Source: Rhodospirillaceae bacterium (lineage in GTDB: Bacteria; Pseudomonadota; Alphaproteobacteria; Rhodospirillales; Rhodospirillaceae). From it: a DNA stretch of 64,000 nucleotides. The notes below the pieces were generated by a model, which made no database searches, was not told the DNA's origin, and saw only the letters and a program-made list of their open reading frames with translations. The position numbers and the translations under genes were made by a program. The stretch covers positions 124,001-188,000 of the forward strand of contig JAQWRV010000013.1 in the NCBI GenBank assembly GCA_029243545.1, given 5' to 3'. Shown here piece after piece: positions 53,307-62,148 of the stretch (positions within the stretch are counted from its first letter, which is position 1; each line of letters begins with the position of its first letter).

Positions 53307-54074
53307 TTATCTAACCGGCTTTTCGAAGTCCGCCAACCGGTCCCAGGAACTGCCGGCGTTTGAGTCTTTCGGCGCGATGGGGTCTGTGCACGACAACTCC
53401 ACCAACTCATAGGTTTGGTGCAGCAGTTCCCAGCGGCCACGCACGGGAATGAAGTCATCGGAATATGTCCAGATTTCTACCGGCGGCTTTGTGCCTCCGT
53501 CGCGCAGACTCTGGTTGATCATGTGTTTGGTCTCGAAGGTACCAGCCCGCACAGTGATTTCTTCCATGCCGGCATAGACCACATCAACACCAACAAATGA
53601 CAAGCTCGGCCCGGAACCACCGTTGGGCAGGGGCGAACTCAAAGCCACGTTGCGGAGTTCGCCGATGGTGGAGTCACCACGAACAAGATCACCTTTCTTG
53701 GCATGCCAGGTATCGCAACACAAAGGATGGGCGCCGAAGGACGGCACCCGTTCAGGCACCTCGAAGGATTGTGAAAAATGCCCATCATCTGCGGTAAAAG
53801 CGTCGCAGGTAACGTGTGTGTCCGTGAAGCGGAAAACGGCGCTGCCTTGAAACTTACCGCCGATGGTCAGGCGGACAAAACACTCTTCCGGCTGCCAATC
53901 GCCGTCTAAGGCATAAACCACATCACGGATGAGATTGTCGTTATCCATCTCACACAGGGCGCGAAGGATGCGGCTGCCGTCAGGCTGCACGGTGACCGTA
54001 AAAAACTCGCGCCCCTCTTCACCCACGCCGTCGGTGAGATAGACAATCTTGCCGCGATAGGTGCGATGGGACAT
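53307..54074 (-). CDS. DUF3108-like protein without signal peptide (paralog 2 of 3)
   Basis: The 255-residue protein shares with paralogs 1 and 3 the QPDGSRILRAL motif, a central region with FQGSAVFRFTDTHVTCD, VRAGTFETKHM and a final strand-rich end (WELLHQTYELVEL). It differs by lacking a signal peptide and starting directly at MSHRTYRGKIVY, so it should be cytoplasmic. AAGAAGG precedes the ATG. It follows an SDR gene by 24 bases in an operon that also includes the REDY-like gene. Confidence 0.68.
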   Translation of the reverse strand: MSHRTYRGKIVYLTDGVGEEGREFFTVTVQPDGSRILRALCEMDNDNLIRDVVYALDGDWQPEECFVRLTIGGKFQGSAVFRFTDTHVTCDAFTADDGHFSQSFEVPERVPSFGAHPLCCDTWHAKKGDLVRGDSTIGELRNVALSSPLPNGGSGPSLSFVGVDVVYAGMEEITVRAGTFETKHMINQSLRDGGTKPPVEIWTYSDDFIPVRGRWELLHQTYELVELSCTDPIAPKDSNAGSSWDRLADFEKPVR

Positions 54075-54098
54075 GGCGTTACGCCTTCTTGAATTACC

Positions 54099-54947
54099 CT
54101 AGTGCATTTCCTCACCGCCGGTGACATTAATGGATTCACCGGTGATATAGGACGCATCGTCAGAGGCGAAAAACACACACGCATTGGCGGTGTCTGAGGG
54201 TAGGCCAACCCGGCCGAGGGGAATTTTGGTTTTGCGGAAATCCAGCACGCCTTCAGTATCGGTGCCCAGTACCTCACCGCGCCGGGCGTTCTGCACCGCG
54301 CCAAGCCCGGTGGTGACATGATTGGGACAAACCGCGTTTGATGTAATGCCGTGCTCACCCAGTTCTACTGCTGCGGTACGGGTGAGGCCGATCATGCCGT
54401 GCTTGGACGAGGTGTAGTGAATCAGTAACGGCGCCGGGCTCTTCGCCGCTTGGCTGGCGATGTTTATGATACGTCCGCCCTCACCCTGCCTCACGAACTG
54501 TGCCGCCGCGTGTTTGGTAAACAGGAAAGGCCCGCGCAAATTGACATCAAGCACCACATCCCATTCGTCGATGGAGAGCTCCATCAGCGGCTTCATGATG
54601 TAACCAATGCCGGCATTGTTGACGACGATATCAAGCCGGCCGCAGGTTTTGACGGTATCTGCAATGGTGCGAATGACGTCGTCTTCGGAGCGCACGTCAC
54701 AGACCATGGTATGAATGGTGCCGCCGGTGGATGAACGGACGCCATCGGCGACCTCTTCCATTTCCTCAGATGTGCCGATGTTACCGGCAGGGAGATGGTC
54801 GCCGGACGGTTTGCCAATATCGGTGATGACAACGGTGGCGCCTTCTTCCGAAAACCGTGTTGCAATGGCTTCTCCCAAGCCCTTCTTCCGCCCTGCGCCG
54901 GTAATGACCGCGACTTTGCCAGCTAAGCGTCCGTTACTGTTAGCCAT
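54099..54947 (-). CDS. Short-chain dehydrogenase/reductase
   Basis: This 282-residue SDR has AVITGAGRKKGLGEAIATRF (a slightly expanded nucleotide-binding loop), VNNAGIGYIM, catalytic YTSSK and the end YITGESINVTGGEEMH. It is not close to the NOL-like triplet; the pattern fits 3-oxoacyl reductase or cyclohexanol-type SDRs. It is the second gene of a three-gene run (REDY-like, SDR, DUF3108-like), with gaps under 30 bases. Confidence 0.9.
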   Translation of the reverse strand: MANSNGRLAGKVAVITGAGRKKGLGEAIATRFSEEGATVVITDIGKPSGDHLPAGNIGTSEEMEEVADGVRSSTGGTIHTMVCDVRSEDDVIRTIADTVKTCGRLDIVVNNAGIGYIMKPLMELSIDEWDVVLDVNLRGPFLFTKHAAAQFVRQGEGGRIINIASQAAKSPAPLLIHYTSSKHGMIGLTRTAAVELGEHGITSNAVCPNHVTTGLGAVQNARRGEVLGTDTEGVLDFRKTKIPLGRVGLPSDTANACVFFASDDASYITGESINVTGGEEMH

Positions 54948-54976
54948 TGATCTTCCCCTGCTGGCCCTTCTGGCAC

Positions 54977-55291
54977 CTAGTCGCTGATATTGTCGCAGAG
55001 CATGACGACCGGGCTGTCGCTAATCTCGCCAAATTTTTGGGAAATGGGCTTTTGTATGTCTGATGCGACGTCTTTATTGAATTGGTCTAAATCATTGATG
55101 TCGATAACTTCAATATAGCGAAAAGGCGCGGCTTCTTCTGAGTGAAACAGATTATTAGCCCGGTAAAGATCAAAACCGTCCACCCCTTTGTGACCACGCA
55201 CAGTGGGCAGGTCGGCGTCCTTGGCCCAGGCTTCATAGTCGGCCTCAGACACGCCGTCTTTCAAATTAAACAATACAATGAGAGCGGACAT
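54977..55291 (-). CDS. REDY-like (HapK-type) small protein
   Basis: The 104-residue ferredoxin-like barrel protein has LIVLFNLKDGVSEADYEAWA, PTVRGHKGVDGFDLYR and PFRYIEVIDINDLDQF, matching the REDY/HapK family first noted in prodigiosin and related clusters. It is related in fold to Dabb proteins. Its role may be binding or rearranging a small hydrophobic intermediate. It heads the SDR/DUF3108-like operon. Confidence 0.8.
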   Translation of the reverse strand: MSALIVLFNLKDGVSEADYEAWAKDADLPTVRGHKGVDGFDLYRANNLFHSEEAAPFRYIEVIDINDLDQFNKDVASDIQKPISQKFGEISDSPVVMLCDNISD

Positions 55292-55357
55292 GACTCGTTC
55301 TCCGTCTTTGTGATCCAGAGACGGTTATAAATGGACAGCGCCTTGAGGGCCAGACCG

Positions 55358-55401
55358 ATCGGTGGCGTGGACAAATGACCAAACTAGGGCACGCCACCGA
55401 T
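55358..55401. repeat. 12-base perfect inverted repeat with 20-base loop
   Basis: ATCGGTGGCGTG at 55358-55369 and CACGCCACCGAT at 55390-55401 can form a perfect 12-base stem. It lies just past the end of the MmgE/PrpD remnant and before the REDY-like gene on the same strand. No U-tract follows on either strand. It may be a leftover terminator, an operator upstream of the REDY-like gene, or a rearrangement scar. Confidence 0.65.
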
Positions 55402-55408
55402 GGGCAGC

Positions 55409-55654
55409 TTAAGAACTAAATGTGCTGCCTGGGTTGCCGAACAGCCGCAAGTTTCCAACAGTGTCCAGATCACCACCCTGGCGGGTGACATGGGTTATTA
55501 GTAGTCCGTCGACGTCCGTTTTTATACAGGTAATGGCGACACCGATTCCATCAACTAAGCATCGTTTAGCAATTTGAATGGCGGAATCGGGAATAGCGTC
55601 AAAGGTCAGACCAGCGGCCAAGTCGACGGAGTCTTTGGTCTGGCGGTCAGGCAT
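55409..55654 (-). pseudogene. N-terminal remnant of an MmgE/PrpD family gene
   Basis: The 81-residue frame reads LAAGLTFDAIPDSAIQIAKR then CLVDGIGVAITC and GLLITHVTRQGGDLDTVGNL, which matches the start of MmgE/PrpD proteins (LAxxxxxLxFDDIPxxVIxxAKRxLLDxxGxxLAG). The family is about 450 residues; everything past residue 80 is missing. It is most likely a truncated gene. The flanking plus-strand gene begins about 200 bases away. Confidence 0.7.
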
Positions 55655-55850
55655 GGAACACTGGAACTCTTTAGATGTGGCACCACAGGCTACTCTGGGC
55701 CGACGGAACCGAACACCAAAAAATTAACCACATTGCGGACAAGGCAGGGAGACAGTTGTGGCTTGGCCCTGGGCAGTAGAGAACGACAAATGATACTGTT
55801 TGCGCCACCAGCAGCCCAAAACGGTGTGGCTAATAAGAGAAGCTACCTCC

Positions 55851-56453
55851 ATGGATGACAGCCGAGACATGAAGTCTGACGACCCGACAAACGGCGGAAC
55901 GAATTTCGCCCCTTGGGTGCTGCCCATGGTCCGAGAATCCGATTTCACCAAGGCCTTCATTGACCGCATTCTCAGTCACCTGAAGGAGCTGGATGCCACC
56001 CGGGCAGAAGGGCCTGGCTTCAACAAAGTCACACGGCTCGAGCACTGTTTACAAACGGCAACGCTGGCCCATCAGGCCGGTGAAGATGAAGAGTATGTTG
56101 TCTGCTGTCTCATTCATGACATCGGTGATTTACTGGCACCGTTTAACCACGGAGAGTTTGCCGCCGCACTGCTGGAGCCGTTTATCAGCGAAAAGAACTA
56201 TTGGCTTGTCGCCAATCATCACGCCTTTCAGGGCTACTATTATTTTGAGCACATTGGTCTCGATAAAAACATGCGCGATCAACACCGGGGCCACCCGTAT
56301 TTCGACGATGCAATCACGTTTTGCGACAAATACGATATGCCGGCGTTCAACCCGGATTTGAAATACATGAGTCTTAAAGATTTGACGCCCATAGTGCGCC
56401 GCGTTCTTTTGGCGCCGAAAAAATCAATTTGGATAACACAACCGCCGGCTTAG
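55851..56453 (+). CDS. HD-domain protein, PhnZ-like
   Basis: The 200-residue protein has an HD motif set: RLEHCLQTATLAHQAG, VVCCLIHDIGDLL, FNHGEFAAALLE, VANHHAFQGYYY and FCDKYDMPAF. The order (first H in LEHCLQ, then H-D, H, H and a final D) parallels PhnZ/TmpB-type HD proteins, which are mixed-valent diiron oxygenases cleaving 1-hydroxyphosphonates. It could instead be a phosphohydrolase. ATG 55851 is preferred since sequence upstream lacks similarity. An MFS transporter follows 30 bases later. Confidence 0.85.
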   Translation: MDDSRDMKSDDPTNGGTNFAPWVLPMVRESDFTKAFIDRILSHLKELDATRAEGPGFNKVTRLEHCLQTATLAHQAGEDEEYVVCCLIHDIGDLLAPFNHGEFAAALLEPFISEKNYWLVANHHAFQGYYYFEHIGLDKNMRDQHRGHPYFDDAITFCDKYDMPAFNPDLKYMSLKDLTPIVRRVLLAPKKSIWITQPPA

Positions 56454-56483
56454 TGGCGCGGAATAAGCTTAGGGGAAAAATGC

Positions 56484-57854
56484 ATGGCTGGAGAGCGCGG
56501 ACCGACGCTGCTGGAGCGCTACCCACCCGACCTGGCTGGGCGTCACATCCTCATATACTGGTTTAGGCCCGGGTATACGGGCGTGAATATTCTTACCCTG
56601 CTGTATGCAACCATCTTCAGCCTGACCATGCTGACGATGGTCAATTTCGTTCAGCCCTATTTGCTGGAAGAAGTTTTTCATATTCCCCGCGCAGATCAAG
56701 GATCGCTTACAGGCCAGCTTGCCGCCCTACAGGAAGCCGTCGTTATTCTACTCATGGGTCTAACCGGCGCATTGTCGGACCGCACGGGGCGGCGTGTTTT
56801 ATTTAGCATTGGCTTTGTCGTTCTCGCCGCCGGCTACTTTATTTACCCTCTGGCGGACTCCCTTGCCCAAATTTACATCTTCCGGGCCATGGTTGCGGTC
56901 GGAGCGGCCATGGTGCCGGTCATGCTCAGCGCCTGTCTTGTCGACATCATCCAAGAATGCACCCGGGGGAAATGGCTGGGCACCACCTCCGTTTTCAACG
57001 GTATCGGCGTGCTGCTCATGAGTTCTACCTTTGGCCAACTTCCCGCACGGCTCGAGGCTATGGGCTATAGCGGCGCGGAAGCGGGGCAATACACCTTTTG
57101 GATCGCATCGGCAGTGGGACTCGTTACAGCCCTCTTGTTGCATTTGGGACTTAAAGGTGGGCCTCCACCTGAAGTAAAAGACAAACCGAGCGTTCTGAAA
57201 AACTTGATGCGCGGCGTTGCAGAAGCCAAGCGTAACCCACGCATTGCCCTCGCTTACTCGAGCGCGTTTATTTCCCGTGGAGATTTGGTGGTCGTCGGCA
57301 CCTTCTTTTCGCTGTGGTTTGTGCAAGTGGGCGTCGAGCAAGGCTTGAGCACTGGACAGGCCATGGCGCGTGCCGGGTTTTTGTTTGGCGCAGTCATCCA
57401 ACTCTCCGCCATGTGCTGGGCGTTCTTCATGGGTCTCATCTGCGACAAAGTGAACCGTGTCACAGGCGTCATCATCGGGTTCTCCATAGCCGCAACGGGT
57501 TATCTCTTCATGGGCTCTATTGGCGACCCCTATGCAGCTGGAAGTTTGATCATCTTCGCCTGCGTCATCACCGGCATGGGAGAAACGTCCACTGTGATCG
57601 CATCCGGTGCACTATTGGGACAGGAAGCACCTCCTGAATACCGGGGGGCTGTGGTGGGCGTGTTCAACAAGTCCGGCGCCATCGGCATTATGGTGGCGAC
57701 TTTACTGGGCGGTTATTTAGTTGATCAATTCGACGGCAACGCACCGTTCACCATGATGGGCATCGCCAACGCCATTGTTTTGTCGGCGGCAATTGCAGTG
57801 CGGTTGTGGGCTAATGAGCCAACACCCCAGGCCGCAGCAACACCGGCGAAATAA
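56484..57854 (+). CDS. MFS transporter (paralog of the product at 49639)
   Basis: This 456-residue protein has 12 predicted helices, the loop motif GALSDRTGRRVLF, and segments shared with the other MFS protein (LKGGPPPEVKDKPSV, NPRIALAYSSAFISRGDLVV, GQEAPPEYRGAVVGVFNKSG). The pair probably moves related substrates. AGGGGA precedes the ATG. It is cotranscribed with the HD-domain gene and converges on a beta-propeller gene three bases away. Confidence 0.92.
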   Translation: MAGERGPTLLERYPPDLAGRHILIYWFRPGYTGVNILTLLYATIFSLTMLTMVNFVQPYLLEEVFHIPRADQGSLTGQLAALQEAVVILLMGLTGALSDRTGRRVLFSIGFVVLAAGYFIYPLADSLAQIYIFRAMVAVGAAMVPVMLSACLVDIIQECTRGKWLGTTSVFNGIGVLLMSSTFGQLPARLEAMGYSGAEAGQYTFWIASAVGLVTALLLHLGLKGGPPPEVKDKPSVLKNLMRGVAEAKRNPRIALAYSSAFISRGDLVVVGTFFSLWFVQVGVEQGLSTGQAMARAGFLFGAVIQLSAMCWAFFMGLICDKVNRVTGVIIGFSIAATGYLFMGSIGDPYAAGSLIIFACVITGMGETSTVIASGALLGQEAPPEYRGAVVGVFNKSGAIGIMVATLLGGYLVDQFDGNAPFTMMGIANAIVLSAAIAVRLWANEPTPQAAATPAK

Positions 57855-57857
57855 AGC

Positions 57858-58907
57858 TTAAGCGTTAATCCGCTCGAAGCCGCGCAGGTCACCGGACTTG
57901 GATATGGCCATGCCGATACCCCGCTGCGAGGCATTGGGTCCTTGCGGGTCGGCAAAGCCGAAGTAGGTCATCCACAATTCATTGCCGCGAATGCAAAGCT
58001 GTGGGTTCGCGACGTTATAGTCATCCCAGGCACCAAGCGGTGCGGCGGTAAAAATAGGCCCGTCAAACTGACGCCGCCAGGTGAGGCCATCATCGGAAAC
58101 GGCTACTCCAATCGTGCGTTGTTGCTTCTTTTCGGGCCGGCCATCGACAGCGGTGTAAATCATCATCCATTCCGCGCCGGCACCATCAATGTTGTGCAGA
58201 ACCTGGCGGGTGATCATGCCATTGGAATCGTAATAGCGGGGATCATCGCTCCAGGTTTGGGGCCCGAGATAGGTCCACGTTTCGAGATCTTCTGAGGCCC
58301 ATACCCGGGAGACCCAGCCGATAAAGTCTTTATCCTTAATCGTGACCTGGAGGTATGTGCGGTTGCCAACTTGATAGGTGTTGGGAAACGCACCGTAGAT
58401 TTCGCCGTCGAGCCCGACCAGCGCGCCGCCAAATGCTTTACCCGGTTTGCGTTGCCAATGAATGCCGTCTTCACTGACCGCCAGACCGGCGTGCAGGTTG
58501 TAGCCTGGAAACGCATATGTGGGATTAGCGGAGTCCGGCGTGCCCGTATCACCGCCGTAATACCAGTGATGCCAGAGACCATCGCGAAACTCGATATCAC
58601 CCGTACCCACATGAACGCTATCAAAAGCCTTCGGATTCTCGTCGGCGACCATGACCGCCCCGCCCTTAAGTGGGCCATCATAGAGAGTCCAATCGAGACC
58701 ATCATCCGAGGTCATCATAGCAATGGAGCCGGTGCCCAAAGCCGGTGCGAGACCAGCCGGAAAATCGGCGCTGCGGCCGTAGTACCAGATACAGTACTTC
58801 TCCAGCACCGGGTTCCAGCGCATCATCGCTCCGCCTACCTTGGCGTCGTCGCAACGCCCCGCTGGGCCGGTGTTAAAGAGAAAACCTGGCTGTCCGCTAC
58901 CTGTCAT
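57858..58907 (-). CDS. Five-bladed beta-propeller, glycosyl hydrolase-like protein
   Basis: The 349-residue protein has the repeated blade pattern of GH32/43/68-like propellers: MMRWNPVLEKYCIWYYGRS, MTSDDGLDWTLYDGP, LHAGLAVSEDGIHWQRKPG, VWASEDLETWTYLGP and VAVSDDGLTWRRQFDG. The D-G-x-x-W motifs mark the strands. No signal peptide is visible, so it appears cytoplasmic. Whether it hydrolyses a glycoside or only binds a ligand is unclear. It is convergent with the MFS gene and lies upstream of no obvious sugar gene. Confidence 0.75.
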   Translation of the reverse strand: MTGSGQPGFLFNTGPAGRCDDAKVGGAMMRWNPVLEKYCIWYYGRSADFPAGLAPALGTGSIAMMTSDDGLDWTLYDGPLKGGAVMVADENPKAFDSVHVGTGDIEFRDGLWHHWYYGGDTGTPDSANPTYAFPGYNLHAGLAVSEDGIHWQRKPGKAFGGALVGLDGEIYGAFPNTYQVGNRTYLQVTIKDKDFIGWVSRVWASEDLETWTYLGPQTWSDDPRYYDSNGMITRQVLHNIDGAGAEWMMIYTAVDGRPEKKQQRTIGVAVSDDGLTWRRQFDGPIFTAAPLGAWDDYNVANPQLCIRGNELWMTYFGFADPQGPNASQRGIGMAISKSGDLRGFERINA

Positions 58908-58931
58908 AGTGTGCCCGTCATAATGCGCCTG

Positions 58932-59387
58932 TCATGTGGTTCTAACCCTCATCTTCTGCACAGCATCTTCCAAAGCCGAAAGAAACCGGGAGCGGTCTGC
59001 CTTAGCGAATCCGGGATGATGGTCCTTGATCTCCCCGGTGTCGCGCAAGTGTGTTTTCAAATCGCGCATGGCCAAAGCCATACCGATGCTGTCTTCGGTG
59101 AAGGGTTTCCCTGTGTGACCCAAGGCTGCCGCGCCTTTTTCGATGCAGCGCCCTGCCAGAGGGATATCGCCGGTGATGCAGATATCCCCGTCGCTGATGT
59201 GTTCGGCGATCCAATCATCAGCCACATCGGGACCTTCAGGCACGACCACTTTATTGACCAAGGGGCCGTCGGGTTTGCGCAACCAGGTATTGCCGACCAC
59301 GTGTATCTGCATGTTATGGCGTTCGGCCACACGCAACACTTCGTCTTTCACCGGACAAGCGTCCGCATCGATATAAATTTCAGTCAT
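58932..59387 (-). CDS. YaiI/YqxD family protein (DUF188)
   Basis: The 151-residue protein has the conserved start TEIYIDADACPVKDEVLRVA, the VVGNTW segment, DDWIAEHISDGDICITGDIP and GKPFTEDSIGMALAMRDL. This PIN-like fold family is common, and members may be nucleases, but no activity is established. It is a core-type gene embedded in the accessory region. Its start lies nine bases from the stop of the DUF3108-like paralog 3. Confidence 0.93.
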   Translation of the reverse strand: MTEIYIDADACPVKDEVLRVAERHNMQIHVVGNTWLRKPDGPLVNKVVVPEGPDVADDWIAEHISDGDICITGDIPLAGRCIEKGAAALGHTGKPFTEDSIGMALAMRDLKTHLRDTGEIKDHHPGFAKADRSRFLSALEDAVQKMRVRTT

Positions 59388-59396
59388 GAGGGTGTC

Positions 59397-60185
59397 TTAG
59401 AGGTCACCGTCAAATTCGACCAACTGATAGCGCGACCCGATAACGGTGTACTCGTGCTGTATCATGACCCGGTCGGGGCCGGTAACCCACACCTCTGTGT
59501 TTTCTCCAAAATTGTAATGCTCCGTATCAAACGTTCCAGCAGGGACCGTAAGCGTTTCCATGCCGAGAAACTCAAGCGCGATCGGGTTGATGGCGCAAAG
59601 CACACTGCGGCGCGCCGCACCCATGGTGCAGAGGGAATGCATTTGCTCGCCGCCTTTGATCATGTCGTAGCCGGCCCCGTAATGCCAACCGTCGGCTGAT
59701 ATGGGATGCAGCAGCAGCGTGAAGGTGTCGGGCAAATCAATCGTTTCATTGAAGTGTTCGGTGGGGCTATTGACCGACACCCGCAGGACATCACCATCAA
59801 CGGCAAAGTGACCCGCACCCAAAAACGAGCCGGCGAAATACACATCGGCGAAGGCACTGATGGGCCGGAACGTCTTGGCATCGGAATGCATCACCATGTT
59901 GATCTGGGTGCCGCCGCCGGAATCATTGAGGAAAGACCGGAGTGTACGTGTGCCGTCGGATTGCACGGTCATGGTCCAGCGGTCTTCACCGCAGGGTTCG
60001 CCGTCCGTCAAGCCGGTACAGACATGCACACCGGACAGCATGCGTTCAACAATTGGAGGACCTGAATATCCCGCTTCTGCGCCTTCCTGCAGTTCGGCAT
60101 CCTCTTGAGCAAATGCAGACGCGCTAAAACCGCAGAGAACAAGACTCGACAAAATTCGTGTTGTGCGTGCCGTTGTATGTGACAT
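59397..60185 (-). CDS. Secreted DUF3108-like protein (paralog 3 of 3)
   Basis: The 262-residue protein has a signal peptide (ILSSLVLCGFSASAFAQ), SDGTRTLRSFLNDSGGG, a central VYFAGSFLGAGHFAVDG and VPAGTFDTEHYNFG with WVTGPDRVMIQHEY and YQLVEF at the end. It is most like paralog 1 in length and export. It contains several cysteines (CTGLTDGEPCGED) that could form a disulfide. The next gene upstream on the same strand is a DUF1838 protein, the same association as around 31000. Confidence 0.7.
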   Translation of the reverse strand: MSHTTARTTRILSSLVLCGFSASAFAQEDAELQEGAEAGYSGPPIVERMLSGVHVCTGLTDGEPCGEDRWTMTVQSDGTRTLRSFLNDSGGGTQINMVMHSDAKTFRPISAFADVYFAGSFLGAGHFAVDGDVLRVSVNSPTEHFNETIDLPDTFTLLLHPISADGWHYGAGYDMIKGGEQMHSLCTMGAARRSVLCAINPIALEFLGMETLTVPAGTFDTEHYNFGENTEVWVTGPDRVMIQHEYTVIGSRYQLVEFDGDL

Positions 60186-60256
60186 GAGGCCTCTCCCGAT
60201 TAACGAGGAACCCTAACACAGAGATACGCGCGCCTAAATCAGCGTGCTAAGCACGC

Positions 60257-61150
60257 CTATATCAACGTGTTGCCTTCCCAGTTCTGCCAGTCGGAAAGGA
60301 ACTTGGGTTCCCGCTCCTTGATGGCGGCCAAGGTGTCGTCGGGCATATCATCGAAACCAGCGACTTTTTGGCCGAAGCCACGGCCGGGCATGAGGCCATC
60401 GTGTTCCCCCATCTCCTGCCAGGCGCGCCAGTCGATGTAGTCCTGAATGGCGTAGGTGGCTGGGACATTGAGCATGTCCGGATCAGCCAGATGACTGAGC
60501 TTGGCGTGGTACTGGATGTAATCGTAGAAGACCAGAAGCCTGCCGTTGGGACCTGGGAACTTGGCCGAGAGATCATGATTAAGAACAACATCATCGCCAA
60601 CGACGCGTGCCGGACCGACTTTATGATCGATGGGCAGCTCCTGCCCGTTCTGTGACATGGCATGCGCCGTATGGACTGTGGTGACCGGCCCTGACTTGAG
60701 GTATTCCACATCGTTCATAGCGCCGGTGTACGGGTTCTTGAGTTTGTCGATGACCTTGCCCGTTTCCAGATCACAATGAAACGCCACTTCACGGCGGGTC
60801 ATGGTGAAAGAGCCATCGCCATTGTTGGTGTGCTCGACAATCAATGCGCCACGCGACGTGTGCAGCGGCGTGACGTCTTTGCCAACAATGCCGTAGCGGT
60901 AAATTTCATGCCACGCCATGACCACTTCATTGCCGGAGCTGCCGGCGGTGCGGATAAAGGCGTAAAACAAACCTTCGTCGGTGGTGAGGTCCAGTTCATG
61001 ACCGGCCGCTTGAGCAGATGAGATCAAGCCGCCGCCGCTATCGGCCCCTCCTTGATCGGCGGGCGAGCGGGACGCCATAAAACTGGTGGCAAAACCACCT
61101 AGACCAGCGGCGCCAAAGGCCATCGTACGGCGTGAAACTGTTTTAGACAT
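60257..61150 (-). CDS. Tat-exported DUF1838 family protein (paralog 2 of 2)
   Basis: The 297-residue protein starts with a twin-arginine leader (VSRRTMAFGAAGLGGFATSF) and has DUF1838 features: VMAWHEIYRYGIVGKDV, FHCDLETGKVIDKLKNPYTG, and DYIDWRAWQEMGEHDG. It is only distantly similar to the product at 31863. It lies between SMP-30-like propellers and the third DUF3108-like gene, all on the minus strand, suggesting a shared periplasmic function. Confidence 0.82.
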   Translation of the reverse strand: MSKTVSRRTMAFGAAGLGGFATSFMASRSPADQGGADSGGGLISSAQAAGHELDLTTDEGLFYAFIRTAGSSGNEVVMAWHEIYRYGIVGKDVTPLHTSRGALIVEHTNNGDGSFTMTRREVAFHCDLETGKVIDKLKNPYTGAMNDVEYLKSGPVTTVHTAHAMSQNGQELPIDHKVGPARVVGDDVVLNHDLSAKFPGPNGRLLVFYDYIQYHAKLSHLADPDMLNVPATYAIQDYIDWRAWQEMGEHDGLMPGRGFGQKVAGFDDMPDDTLAAIKEREPKFLSDWQNWEGNTLI

Positions 61151-61164
61151 ATTTTCAATTTTCT

Positions 61165-62124
61165 TTATCCAACAAACTCAGCGACACCCGCGAGGGCGCG
61201 TTCAACATCGACTTGGGTGGACCCCACGGTTTCACCGCTGTCTTTATCAATCTTCAGCACCGTGCCGTTAAAGAAAGACGTCACGAGGATATGTTTCTGA
61301 TCAGCGCTTTCTTTGATGGTCGCCCAGCCCGGCCCTTCCAGCGGATAGGTGCGGGCCACCTTGCCGTCTTCGTCGATCACCTCGAACTTAGCGCCGCGGG
61401 TCACCAGCAACTGACCGCCTGCACAATAGTTGAGACACAAAATATACTCTCGCTGGTCTTCAGGCAGGGTGTAGAGATCTTCCATTTGCCGGTTGTTGAC
61501 GATGTCAAATCGCATGATGCGTTTTGAGGTTTCCGTGGTGTAGGTGATGTACTGCTCGCTCGGATGCAGCGTGCAGCTGGTCACTCCTAAATAGCCCGCG
61601 AAACTGGTGGACGTTTCGGTCTCATAGGTTTCCAGCAATGTACCGTCGGGCGCGAACTTATAGACATTGCCATCACCGACCTTATCGCCCGCCCCGGGTA
61701 ACGTTTTTTGCATGGGACGGTATTTTTCCGGCACATCGCTTATGGTGCCTGTGATGTGTTCGTAGAGAAATAAATTCCCCGCTTTGTCGAAGAAGCCGCT
61801 GGACCAGGGACGCTTGGGGTAAACCGCGTTAGGCAAACGCTTGCCGTCTTTACCGACCTGCAAGATCGCGTGATCCGATGTATCGAAGGCCCAGAGCACG
61901 CCGTCCAATCCGAACATCAAGCCTTTGACCAGGTGCGTGGTGTCCGGTGTGTGCAATATGGCCTTCTGATTAAAACCCTTATCAAACTGAAAGATGCGGC
62001 CATCGCCCGCATGATCATCGTCAGCGACGTTCAGTAGTGTGGCGCCGAGGAAAATGTCACCTAGCGCGAAGGGCTGGAGCGAGTCTGAACCCACTTCAGG
62101 CTTAATAACGAGATCGTCAGGCAT
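61165..62124 (-). CDS. SMP-30/strictosidine-synthase-like beta-propeller (copy 1)
   Basis: The 319-residue protein has repeated propeller strands with conserved segments DDDHAGDGRIFQFD, DTTHLVKGLMFGLDGVLWAFD, GYLGVTSCTLHP and LLVTRGAKFEVID. It aligns with the product at 62149 over its length, so the two are tandem duplicates. Such propellers act as lactonases or as binding proteins. No signal peptide is seen. Only 24 bases separate the two genes. Confidence 0.78.
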   Translation of the reverse strand: MPDDLVIKPEVGSDSLQPFALGDIFLGATLLNVADDDHAGDGRIFQFDKGFNQKAILHTPDTTHLVKGLMFGLDGVLWAFDTSDHAILQVGKDGKRLPNAVYPKRPWSSGFFDKAGNLFLYEHITGTISDVPEKYRPMQKTLPGAGDKVGDGNVYKFAPDGTLLETYETETSTSFAGYLGVTSCTLHPSEQYITYTTETSKRIMRFDIVNNRQMEDLYTLPEDQREYILCLNYCAGGQLLVTRGAKFEVIDEDGKVARTYPLEGPGWATIKESADQKHILVTSFFNGTVLKIDKDSGETVGSTQVDVERALAGVAEFVG

Positions 62125-62148
62125 AGCGTCCTCTGATTATTTGGTTGT

